NCBI GenBank assembly: GCA_000320545.1
Contig: ADNK01002557.1
Location: forward strand, 1-53,300
DNA: 53,300 nt
Reading direction: 5' to 3'
From: Bigelowiella natans CCMP2755
Lineage: Eukaryota > Cercozoa > Chlorarachniophyceae
Made by a program: the position numbers and the translations under genes. Positions 25,935-37,821 of this stretch are shown here, one piece after another. Numbering within the stretch: the stretch's first letter is position 1; every line of letters starts with the position of its first letter. The notes beneath the pieces are model-generated. The model saw only the letters and a list, made by a program, of their open reading frames with translations, ran no database searches and was not told the DNA's origin.

Positions 25935-26713
25935 TTAAGAAGCCTTACTCTTTGATTCTTGACATTCAAGAGTAGATGTTAGCCATATCCATTCTCCTGC
26001 CCAGCACCTGATCTCGCCTCGCCTAAAATTCCTGAGCAACACCGAATGCTATGAATATCCTTCTTGATTATACACGATTGCTTATGTAAGCAAAGTGGTG
26101 ATTACATGCTTCTCTATATTGGTGTGCTATTCAATGGAAAAATTGGCACAGTAGATACCCTATTGGTTCAAAGCCATCCTGGCAGCTAACGAAGTAGGTG
26201 CTTTGGTGACGATGATTGCTCTGGTCGTTCTTGGTATTCCTACAGCAAACAAAGATGAGCATGAATCAGCTGTAGAACAAGATTTTTTTTTGAATTTTTC
26301 CAGGATTTTGCATCTATCTTTTTCCTCGTGTGTTGATTAACAGCTAAATTTATATAACCCACCTTCCATGAAACTCGAACATCTTAAATTCAATATCACT
26401 CCTATGCAAATATTTATGCTTTCGTTAAGACAGTAGAATAAAGTAGAATATCCACGATACCTGGGGTCTTGGCAATGTAACATACTATTGCTTGAGTGAT
26501 GAAATGTAGAAGATGCGCCCTAGAATAATTTTTCGAATAGAACAATGCGAACATTTTAAGTGAGGACACACATATGCTAATTCATCTACAGATAATTGTA
26601 GTACTACTTTTCATTACCTTCAAAATTTGAGCCATTTTGTGTGCAAATGAAAATTCATAAACCGTTACAAGAGCCACAAATGCCGTGAACGCAACCACAA
26701 TTTGATTGAACAT
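25935..26713 (-). CDS. Small secreted CCP/Sushi-like protein
   Basis: Four minus-strand exons (26618-26713, 26363-26382, 26159-26239, 25935-26031) join into 97 residues. The first exon is a textbook signal sequence (FNQIVVAFTAFVALVTVY) from an ATG at 26713. After a short polar linker comes FVSCQDGFEPIGNF, then IRCWAGEWIWLTST and LECQE. The spacing C-x2-GF...C-x2-G-x-W...C is that of a complement-control (Sushi) module from its second cysteine on. The expected first cysteine is not visible, so the module is partial or the fold differs. Such modules mediate extracellular binding. The plus strand of the third exon also reads as a hydrophobic open frame, but the minus-strand splice sites and cysteine spacing favour this model. 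Confidence 0.55.
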
Positions 26714-27133
26714 TGTCGGACTAGCTGCTCATTAGTTAACAAACATACATGTACAGATTATACCATGTTCGACATCCAAACCCATGCGATTTTTAACGTT
26801 CTCATGGAGAACTTATTCTTAGGAGCATGGCCTTACAAATGTACAGATTCAAACCTTTAATAGAAGGCAGCATCTTCCCTGCTCGGTGTTACCTATTATT
26901 TTCAAATGTGTGTTATGCTAAGTAGACTGCAGATATGACGATGATTTGCCTGTGAGTCTATTATCCCCCAAGCAAGTCTTTTCTTTGATTGTGACCTTCT
27001 CTGTGTGTCTCCCCTCTCTCTCTCTCATTCTCCTTCCCCCCCCCCCCCCCCCCCCTCTCTTTGTCTATCTACCTTCTCTGTCTGGAGAGCAGCAGCTTTC
27101 CCTTGTTATCGACTATGTAGATCTATCTTGTGG

Positions 27134-27162
<29 letters not shown>

Positions 27163-27168
<6 letters not shown>

Positions 27169-27226
27169 AGTTAGTTAGTTAGTTAGTTAATCTTTTCGCG
27201 CCCTTGACTTCCCAGCTATGTTGTTA
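27163..27226 (+). repeat. Dispersed inverted repeat, copy A
   Basis: A GTTGTTAG...TTAG tract joined to a 31-bp core at 27196-27226 (beginning TCGCGCCCTTGACTTCCCAG). The core is present as an exact reverse complement at 43833-43863, and the flanking TTAG/CTAA tract is shared as well. Confidence 0.85.
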
Positions 27227-27333
27227 CACCGAAGTGATTTTCATAGTGGATGTTGTCTCATAACGGACATTGCGAAAGTCAAAACTTGCATGGCAAAACA
27301 TAGCAAAATTTGTGACTTAAAGGACTAATAACT

Positions 27334-27533
<200 letters not shown>

Positions 27534-27883
27534 ATAGAAACTTATTGTAGATCCTGTAGGTAGATCTTCTTCTTCTATTTCTTCTAGATCTATTTCTTCT
27601 CCTTTGTCTTCTTTACTCACAATACCACGTAATATCTTAATATTTAGTGCCTAAACCTCGTCTTTCACCAGCTAGCTGTTTTCTTGGTTTTTGGCTTTCC
27701 TCCGCCATGTGTTTTCTATTAACGAGGACGACATAAGATTGTAGATGTCGCAACCTAGAAATGGCATAGGACCAATACTTGTAGTACTAGGGTTCATACC
27801 TTAATAATAATAACAATACACACGTGACCAACCGACCACGGGCATCGTGAGAGGAAGGACCGACGTGCAAACCAACCGCTTCA

Positions 27884-28928
27884 ATGGAGCAGAAGAGAAA
27901 CTCCAAAAATTTACCTGATGAAGGCACGCCCCTTGTCGGGAGAAAGGCAGATGAGTCATATAAATGCAAGGTGGGCATGTACTAAATGAATTGTGTTGGA
28001 ATATCATTGATTAAGTTACGTATTCGTAAGGCCGTAACACTTTTGCTAATGGGCGGTCTCGGTGTCACCGTTGTGCTCGTGGCTGCCTTCTTGGCCATAG
28101 ATCTGCAAAGACGTGAAGCTTCCCAAACAGTTCAACACTCAATGCATTCGGTAGCTAAGTTGAGATGTAATTGTAAGAAAAACATACAATTAGAAGTAGT
28201 TTTAATGTTAATTCATTTGAGATGTAACATCAAGATTCACATTCGAGGTTGAATTGGTGATAATACCCTAATACCTTTTGAAATGTTGTCTATCTGTCCG
28301 TTCCCAGGCTTCAACGTTTACTGAATCACCTGGAATGGTAATAATTGAAAAACGAGGGATATATGATTGATTTACCGCCACTACTATGATGACAATCGAA
28401 TCTGCAATAATCCATCTGATACGGTTTTGGTATCAACAGCCGCCCTATCTCCAAGCGTTTACTCGGAACAAAGCATCAGCTCCTAAGAGCTCTCTTTGGG
28501 GTTAAGAAGCGAGTTCAAATTGCAAAATATATACCACCACCACCACCACCACCACCATCGATGATACTAGTACTTTTGTACCTTACCATTACGAAAATTC
28601 GTGATCATCGATACAATCATCACCACTTTGTTGCAGGTGACATAAAGAGGCCGTATCCTACTCACGCTTTTTGGGAAAACTTTGTCCTTGGTGGTGCCAA
28701 CAATCTAGCTTATTACATTATGAAGTTTTCCTTGGGAGAGACAGACATCCATCATTTAACACCATTCACACAAGTTTATTGTTTTATGGAATTTACGTTC
28801 TCTTCCCACCATTTCCTTTGTACAACTTGCCAAGGAGCCATTGTTGATATATACATGTGGTATACTATAATAATCAGGTACCGGTGTGGATGGCAACAAT
28901 GTTGTTACAACCCTCCCTTATCTTGCAC

Positions 28929-28969
<41 letters not shown>

Positions 28970-28997
28970 GTTGTTACAACCCTCCCTTATCTTGCAC

Positions 28998-29033
<36 letters not shown>

Positions 29034-29168
29034 ACTGTTGCCTACACTCCTTGTTTTTGTACTTGTAGCTACTTTGTATACATGAGAGGATGATGAGATT
29101 CCCCGAGTTGATGATGATACTGCCTTATTTGCAGCAGCTACCTATCCCCACTAAATAAATAATATGGT

Positions 29169-29203
<35 letters not shown>

Positions 29204-29529
29204 GATCTATATATCGTCATCTACAGGCTACTGGATCTTCCCTTGACTTGTTTTATCCGTATACGAGCATGGTGACAGAGACACAATTTCAACTAGGTTT
29301 TGACCAGGTACTACTACTACTACTAGTTTCTCTATTGCAGTTATTATGAGTATAGGAGGAGGAGGCGGAAAAGATGATAATAATAACATTTTGATTCACA
29401 ATTGAGGAGTTTGAATGATTAGAGCTCTACTCAATCGATTGATAAACTGTTAGGTTGTGGGGAGATTATCTGTTGGTGTGTACAGTGGGGAGGATGGAGG
29501 TCACGTTGTCGACTCCTTTTCAGATTTAG

Positions 29530-29567
<38 letters not shown>

Positions 29568-30608
29568 GGCGATAACATTCATAATAACGATGAAAAACAG
29601 CAATACCAGAAGTTATACGGTAGTGTATATTGCGTGTGTGTGTGTGTGTGTGTGTATAGAATTAGTGAATCGAATCGACACTATGATCGTGGTTGCTGCA
29701 GTACCAAACGCAAATATATATTATTAGTTTGTACTGTGCATTGTCTCCACATTATCATTGTGCACCTCCCTCCCTCCCTTATTGGTATAGTACATTTAAA
29801 TAAACAAAAAGACTACTACTTAGTGTTAGATTGGTACGTTATTAGGCTGCTCTTAATGTATGAGTAGAAACTTTCAGTCATGGTAAAAATATGATTTATT
29901 TTCTCATTTATTATTTATTAAGGAGTATCCCTCAAGTTTGATATGGGTGATGATGGAGTTATGAAGGTTGTAGATATATCCATCCCTAACATCATCATCA
30001 TGATGTGATGATGATGATGACGATGATGAAAATTATGTCTACCCTGCCCCATTGCATACTACCAAACACCAGAGAGAGGTGGTGTTCCTTCTCTTTTCCT
30101 AACTTGTTTCCAACAGCTCCTTCCCTTCTGCATGAAAATTAGATTTTCGTGCTTTCATCACCCCTTTTCTCTATCGGACTACTAATGAGATTAATTGATA
30201 TATTATTGTTTTATTTCTTCTTCTTCTTCCTTTTTCAGAGTCACGTAGTGCAAGGATCACCTTATGTCTCATACGAATACGATCAAGTATAATCATCACC
30301 ATCATCACCATCATCGTTATTACCACTATCATACGAATACGATAAGTACCATCATGATGATCATGATCATGATCATCATCATCCTGAAACAATCAGAGTA
30401 CCCCCTTGATCACAAGTTCTCAAATTCTACGGCGTTTAATGGTAAACAACGAAGCTGTGGTTTGTGATGGAAGTCCTATCAAGGTTGTAGTAGTAGTAGT
30501 AAATGGCTTGTGATGGAAGTCCTATCAAGGTTGTAGTAGTAGTAGTAAATGTAGTACCAGGGCATTACTATTATTCTCTCTTCTTTCTATCTGTGTATTT
30601 CGTGGGAT

Positions 30609-30646
<38 letters not shown>

Positions 30647-31096
30647 ATCGTGCTGCTGCTGCTACTACAATTTACCACACAAATGATGATTCATTGATGC
30701 CAACTTACTCCTTATATCTACAGGGCGAGATATTTGAATTTTCTTTACTACAATTTGATGAGGTAATAGGTCATAATTGGTAGGTAGGCACTTTTACTAC
30801 TACTACTACTACTACTACTCCAGGCAAAAAGAAGCAGTGTGATTGTATTAGCAGTAGTAGCAGTAACAATAATAACTAGTAGTAGAGAGATCTAATAACA
30901 ATCTCGGGTTATGTTTGTATGCGCGTGTGTGTATATGTTCTTAATCAAATAACAGCGGATAAACCACAGAAAAGCTGCTGTATGTATGTATGTATGTATG
31001 TTTGTTTGTATGTATGAAGAACAGGCTGCTTGTCGTCGTCACTCTTTTAAAATAAGTTTATAATATTAATCTACCATCGCCACGGGTGTATGTTAA

Positions 31097-31134
<38 letters not shown>

Positions 31135-31334
31135 GTATAATTGCGTAGTACAAAGGTTAATCAATTATCATAGCTTATCGACTTGACCCTCTTCACCTTC
31201 TTCTTCTTCTTCTTCTTTTCTTCTTTTTCTACTACTGCTACTTGCTACCACAAAGACTTGGCGTGTTTATGCTTACCCTGCTATATCCTTAACTTGTACG
31301 GCTTCAAATCCTCCAATGGCACTAATGGTAAGTT

Positions 31335-31368
<34 letters not shown>

Positions 31369-32222
31369 AAGTAGTAGTAGGCTTGTGATGATGAGAATGA
31401 CGAAGAAGAAGGTGATGATGATGATGATGATGATGATGGCGATAACTCCGTATTTGATGAATTGATAATTCATTATTATTTGCCATTGGTCTCAATAGTT
31501 TGTTTGCTTGTTGTTACAATGCTTGGTGCTATATATAATGCTGCTATCGCGAGAATGTTGTTGTTAGAATGTAGTAAACTTATCAATATTATTATTATTA
31601 GTAGTAGTATTATTCTTACTATCTCAATTGTTTACCAAAATTCCTTTCTTCTCTTCTTCTTCTTTCTCCCCCCCCCTCCCCCTTAGGGAAGCGAGTCATA
31701 CACTGGAACACTTAGAGTCGCCCTTTCAAACAACTGCACATATGGCCAGAATACGCATCACTGCCAAGGAGTAAATTGCTATTGATAGTGATGATCATGA
31801 TGATGATGATGATGAAGAAGAAGAAGAAGAAGAAGAATGGATGCTAGGATGTACTAGAATACTATTTCTCGCTTGAATGAGAATAATAATAATCATCATC
31901 ATCATGGGATGGACTAGAATACTATTTCTCGGTTGAATGAGAATAATAATAATCATCATCATGAGATGTACTAGAATAGTATTTCTCGGTTGAATGAGAA
32001 CAATCATCATCATCATGATACACTATGATCAGGATGGGCATGGGGGTTACGTGGCATCCCACCCTAAAGGCTATGGAGGGTTGCTAAATAAACACGCATC
32101 TGCTATGGTAACTGCTGCTTATTCAATGACGAGTAAAAGATAGAACAAGAATAAGAACATCATTTAACCAAGTGCATCATCATACTTCTCAATATAATGA
32201 TTAGTATATGTGACAACAGAAA

Positions 32223-32260
<38 letters not shown>

Positions 32261-32758
32261 AAATAATTAGTTCTAGCTACCTAGCTAAGTCTCTCTTCTA
32301 TCTGTATTTTACTCTAACAACGAAAGCACACACACAACCCTGCTGAATAATTAAACAACCACAAAAGGAATATCTAAACACTCAGACCTCTTCACCCGTT
32401 CAATATGAATTGTAATATCTACTTGGGATTAAAAGAGTCTCCATCATCATAGTGTTATTTGATAGACCTTTTATTATCGTTTGACTTTTTAGCATGAGCA
32501 TCACGTATCTTCTTTTAATAGTCACCGTAGGTCTATCCTATCATATCTATCTATCCTTTATCTATCATCTCATATATCTATTTGTCTTTTATCTATCTAC
32601 GTCTAACTATGTTCTATGTCTCTTTCTATACTAACTAGTGATAGAAATAACCATCTGCCTACAATAGATTGTCTAACTAGATTAATCCAAATGAAACTCC
32701 AATAGCAAGTATCTCCATCATGCATGTTGCATGTACCCCCCTCTGCATATATATTTTC

Positions 32759-32798
<40 letters not shown>

Positions 32799-32929
32799 TG
32801 TGTGTGTGTGTTTGTGTGTGTGCTGTAGGTATACGGGGGAGATGTTCAATATGATTTCTCCAAAGGAAGCTCTGCGGCACTGAATTTTAAATGGAAAGTC
32901 AAGGTGATGAATATCTTCTGAAAACATCA

Positions 32930-32967
<38 letters not shown>

Positions 32968-33568
32968 ACAACTCTGACTATGATTTGCAAACAGCAACTT
33001 AATAGTTTAAATGGTGGTGCTGAGGTAGTATCACCTTTAATGCTAACGATGCCTCATCAAAGGTAATAATACTTTCTATATGTTATAACACACTGCTGTC
33101 TGTAAAGGACAACATTTGTAGGATAGCTTACAAATAACTACCAAAATTTTGTTATTGTTATGTTGTTATTATTACTTGTGAGAAGATGATATATATGACT
33201 TGTTACTGGTTAATAATCTACAGAGATGTATTGGATTCTACATTCAATGGGGTAATAGTAGTAGTAGTAGTAATATTAATAATAATTACGATAATGATAA
33301 TAATGAGAAGAAGAAGTGTGGTAAATAGTAATGTAGGTGGAGAGTATTTGTTTGGTGTCTCTTACTACTACTACTATAACTACAACTACTCTAACTACCT
33401 CAATAACCTTTGATTCCACTCATTATTGGTTGTTATTTGTTATTTGTTATTTGTTATTGTTGTTGTTGTTGTTGTTGTTGTGTACACGTCCAGGCCGTTG
33501 GAAATAATGCTGCTATCCACAAGAGCATCCATGGCACTCAAGTAGTATTATGATATTATTATGTGATA

Positions 33569-33599
<31 letters not shown>

Positions 33600-33722
33600 C
33601 GAGGACGATGGTAAGACTATTTCTATACTCTTCATGTACAACTGTAGTAAGTTAATGACGATGATAGGACTATTTCTATACTCTTCATGTACAACTGTAG
33701 TAAGTTGCAGTACTACTTGTCT

Positions 33723-33765
<43 letters not shown>

Positions 33766-33806
33766 ATCAATACAACTACAAGTGATGTTCTCCATTACTT
33801 CTACTA

Positions 33807-33839
<33 letters not shown>

Positions 33840-34042
33840 GCTACAACTTTTAAACTACTACCTGTGCTATTTGTGGTTGTGGTTGTTGTTGTTGTTGTTT
33901 GTGGTTGATGGAAATCGTTGTTGTTGTTGTTGTTGTTTTATTATCATTAGCAATTAGCCGTCGGGGATGTTTGGCCAATGATTATAGATCTACCAGATAT
34001 AGCATGGCACGCTCCAAGAAAAGTAGTAGTAGTAGTAGTAAT

Positions 34043-34079
<37 letters not shown>

Positions 34080-34577
34080 TCCAAGGGAATGGCAATTGTG
34101 AGAGTCATGACTTATTATAAATAATATGCTTCCTCCTTAATAATACTCTATTCTTCGTTAGGTGTTAGATGCTAGTATGTTACAAGCAATAAAAGAGGCA
34201 GTGATAACAGATCTTAAGTGGGAACTACCATGGAACTATCAGGTTATAAATGATGATGATGATGATGATGCTGATGATGATGGATTAATGCAGTGTTGAC
34301 ATATTATCATCGTATAGACTGGCACAGGGGACCCTTATAATGCAGGGAAAATGCTTGCGAAGATGGCCAATATAGCGCTTGTTGGCGAAGTAAGAAGAAG
34401 AATAAGAATAAGAAGCAGTAGGTTTGGGGGAAGGGGGTTAAACAACAAGTAATCACACATTTATCCTATCAATATAGAAGGATAATCGTTGGTGGCACAT
34501 AACAACAACAAAGCATTAACATGAAAAAGAGTACTGCTCTCTTCATCAATATACATAAAATAGGTAGCAGTTGTAGC

Positions 34578-34614
<37 letters not shown>

Positions 34615-34641
34615 TAGGGTGCAGGATGGTGATATTTGTAT

Positions 34642-34674
<33 letters not shown>

Positions 34675-36318
34675 TATCATTATCATTATCATTATCATTA
34701 TCATCAGGCTGTTGGAATCCCTCTTAAAAAGATGACTAGATTTTTGGATGGTCTAGCGTCTGGATTAGAATATTGGTAAGTCAATGCTCAGTATTCAGTA
34801 GTGATGATCAATCACCACTAATACTGTTATCACCCCCTTACTGCTATTATATTGTTGTTGGGTTATAGTGCTGCTGATAATGAGATATTGCACTTTTTTC
34901 CTTTTCTGTTTTTTGTTGTTGTTGTTGCTCCTACTCCTCTTCTTTTGTTTGTTTGTTGGGGTGGGGGGCAATAAATAAGGATAAATGGCACGTCAAGGAA
35001 CACGTTGGTAAGCATGATAACAATAATAATAATAATAAGAAGAAGAAGACTGACACTCTTGGGAGGTAAAGTAGTTTGAGGAGGAGGAGGAGGATACAAT
35101 AATGATGATGATAATGATAATGATGATGATGATGAGAAAAACAGGATTGATTCTTATTATTGATTGAGAACTCTTTAGTCTCGTTCTTCTTTCTTCATCA
35201 ACCATTAATTTATTTATCCACCCACAGGTGTACGATGAATCGTGGGGAGGAGTCGTATCATGCGGTTGCAAGTATGTGTATGCGTTGTAGTAGTGTTTGA
35301 TGATGGGGAGAGAGGAGAAAGATTATAATAACTCTCTCTAGTACCACCATCCATTCACCCATATGATTCAGCTTCATCATAATATTAGGTATGCATATCC
35401 ACCACCTCGATGTCTTAACTCTGGACCTCCTAATGACTGTCCTGCACTTAACGGAGATCCCGTTGGAAATGGTTTTGATTTTGGAAATGGAGCTTACAAC
35501 GACCATCATTTTCACTATGGATATCTTACATATGCTGCGGTACTACTACATTTGAGTAGCATCATCATCATTACTATCATACATTTGTTGATTCATAAAA
35601 CCTCTCCTTCTCCTCCTCCTACTCCTACTCACTTTTGATCATCATCATTAATAATATCACACAAATATAATAACTAATATTAATAATAGGCTGGGTTGGC
35701 TCATTTTCGACCTTCATGGTCATCAAAGTGGGGTCCAGCGGTCTTGAGCTTGGTGAGAGATATTGCTAATCCAAACGGCAATGATAAGTACTTTCCTAAG
35801 TTTAGACATATGGATTGGTATGCAGGTATTATAATACTACATATAAATCATAAGAAGACTATTATCATCTTTCATAATATACGGTATGATCATCATCATC
35901 AGCATTCTCATCATTATCATCATCATCATCATCATCATCATCCATTCCGATTTTGTCAATATTACTTAAAATCATTAACAAATAATACTGATAATACAGC
36001 TAATTGTTTGTCCTGTATTCCCTATTACTACTCTTCTTCTTCTTCTTCTTCTTCTTCTTGTTCTTCTTCTTGTTCTTCTTCTTCTTCTTACGTATTATCC
36101 AACCCTTTGTTGTTGTAGGCCATAGCTGGGCGGGAGGGGTAGCCATGGCTTATTTGAATGGTAGGAATCAAGAATCCGTATCAGAGGCATTTAACGCTTG
36201 GTATGGAGTTTCATTGTGGGGAAGGGCTATTGGGGATAACAAGATCAGAGATACAGGTAGTAGTAATGCGTATTGCTATTAGTAGTAGTAGTGTCCAGTA
36301 CTACTCTGTTTGAATGTC

Positions 36319-36352
<34 letters not shown>

Positions 36353-36764
36353 TTATCAAACAGGGCGGTTGTTAGCTGCGATCGAAGCAAGAGGTCATTG
36401 TATAATAATATGTTATTTCATTCGTTCAAGAATAACCGATATCTCATGACGATGTGTTTCTTCTTCTTCTTCTTTTCTGCTAATTATTCATATTATAATT
36501 ATGATGACCGTCATTGATATTAACATTATTGTTTTTCTTCTTATTTCTGGATCATCATCGAGTAGGAGCGCACACGTATTGGCAAATACCTTCAATACCA
36601 AACGATATATATCCTACCACTTTTGCAAAACATCATACAGCTGGTATTAGATGATGATGATGATGATGATGATAATAATGATAATGATGATAAGTATTAT
36701 TATTAAGCTTAGTGTAGTAGTAGTAGTAGTAGAAATAATAGGAGTAGCAGTTGATTGTTAAATA

Positions 36765-36799
<35 letters not shown>

Positions 36800-37294
36800 T
36801 AGTGGTAGTTGATTGTTCTGTTATATTTATTATCATTACTATGTACAATGCTCATCTTGATGATGATGATATGATGGTAGGTATCATCTGGTCTAATTTG
36901 ATTCAATATCAAACATGGTTTGGAATGCTGCAATGGGAGGTGAGTAGTAGTAGTAGCATATATATCCGGAGGACCTTCTTTTGGACGTCGTTTCACTACC
37001 TAATCATCATTTCCTATTATCATTATTATTATTATTATCATTATTATTTGTGCAACAATACGTATTTGTACTACTTGTTATAGGTACAAGGAATTCAAAC
37101 CTTGCCTGTGACACCTGCTTCGGAGCTCCTTCTTAACGCATCATGGACAAGGGTAGTAGTAGTAGTATTATTAGTTGTTGATGTTATTATTTTAGCACAT
37201 AGTAGTAGCATTGAATGGAACATGGCAGTTATATTCACGTATCGATTAATCACCATGTATGTGTTTTTTCTATTAGCTGCTAAACAAACAAACA

Positions 37295-37325
<31 letters not shown>

Positions 37326-37821
37326 CTTTTTACCTATAATCATCATCATCATCATCATCACCACCAGGTTGCTGCAGAGACGTTCGAATCAACGTGCTCT
37401 GGTACGTGCAATACCGATGGATGGATCACTTTCTTGTGCATGCTTAAGGTACTAACAACTACAATACTGCCATTCATTCATTCACCCGTTATTTATTTGT
37501 TTTTGGAGATGATTTTACATAGGCAATTTTAATGCAACAAAACAATTGAAATAACAAAATAATTGAAATATAAATTATTATTGTTAGGCTGTCAATAATA
37601 AGGAGGAAGGTTGGAAATGTGCAGAGAATCTTCCTTCTACTGTCTACAGTGGTCAAGCTGCTGGAGGTGCTTCCTAGGAAATAATAGTTTTTGTTGTTGT
37701 TGTTGTCTTAAAATGGTGATGCTGTAATGAATGCGGACTTACGTCCTATTATTACATCTTATATTTAGGAAACGGCAATTCAAGATCCAACACGTTGTAT
37801 TGGATAGCAACACGGCCATAA
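27884..37821 (+). CDS. GH81 endo-1,3-beta-glucanase with N-terminal membrane anchor
   Basis: Thirty-five exons, all phase-consistent, give 822 residues. Exon starts run 27884, 28031, 28308, 28440, 28637, 28878, 29227, 29454, 29923, 30239, 30397, 30724, 31256, 31687, 32033, 32829, 32995, 33224, 33494, 33951, 34162, 34318, 34708, 34980, 35228, 35389, 35690, 36119, 36364, 36566, 36881, 37084, 37368, 37588 and 37769. GH81 landmarks appear in order: FWENFVLG, GNNVVTTLPYLAQ, SPYVSYEY, LMLTMPHQR, GDPYNAGKMLAKMA, YNDHHFHYGY, DWYAGHSWAGG, GRNQESVSEAFNAWYG and a C-terminal TLYWIATRP. D570 and the pair E646/E650 match the catalytic Asp and Glu positions of the family. The enzyme hydrolyses 1,3-beta-glucans. 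Residues 30-54 form one hydrophobic helix after a basic cytosolic stub, suggesting a type II membrane enzyme rather than a secreted one. Confidence 0.96.
28901..29031 (+). repeat. 69-bp tandem duplication of an exon end, its donor site and a (GT)n tract
   Basis: The 30 bp ending TTATCTTGCACAG occur at 28901-28930 and identically at 28970-28999, each followed by a GT run. Both copies offer the same 5' splice site; the second can only be intronic or an alternative donor. Confidence 0.9.
30462..30551 (+). repeat. 46-bp tandem duplication of an exon end, its donor and a (GTA)n tract
   Basis: TTGTGATGGAAGTCCTATCA with the following AAG, GTTGTAG donor and GTA run starts at 30462 and again at 30508. 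The first copy ends GH81 exon 30397-30483. Confidence 0.9.
31849..32005 (+). repeat. Three tandem copies of a 56-60 bp intronic unit
   Basis: Each copy starts GATG(T/G)ACTAGAATA, continues TTTCTCG(C/G)TTGAATGAGAA and ends in ATAATAATAATCATCATC-type repeats. Starts are near 31849, 31908 and 31964. The array fills an intron of the GH81 gene. Confidence 0.85.
33605..33710 (+). repeat. 53-bp tandem duplication in a GH81 intron
   Basis: GACTATTTCTATACTCTTCA and the following 19 bp occur from 33615 and from 33668, with GACGATG(G/A)TA before each copy. Confidence 0.85.

Noticed and set aside
26150-26290. Plus-strand hydrophobic frame (KAILAANEVGALVTMIALVV)
   Set aside because: It is the complement of a minus-strand exon with a strong acceptor and a CCP-like cysteine pattern that joins in phase to three other exons.
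27168-27190. TTAG repeats resembling telomere units
   Set aside because: Only about six units, internal, and part of a dispersed repeat that is also present inverted at 43.8 kb; not a chromosome end.
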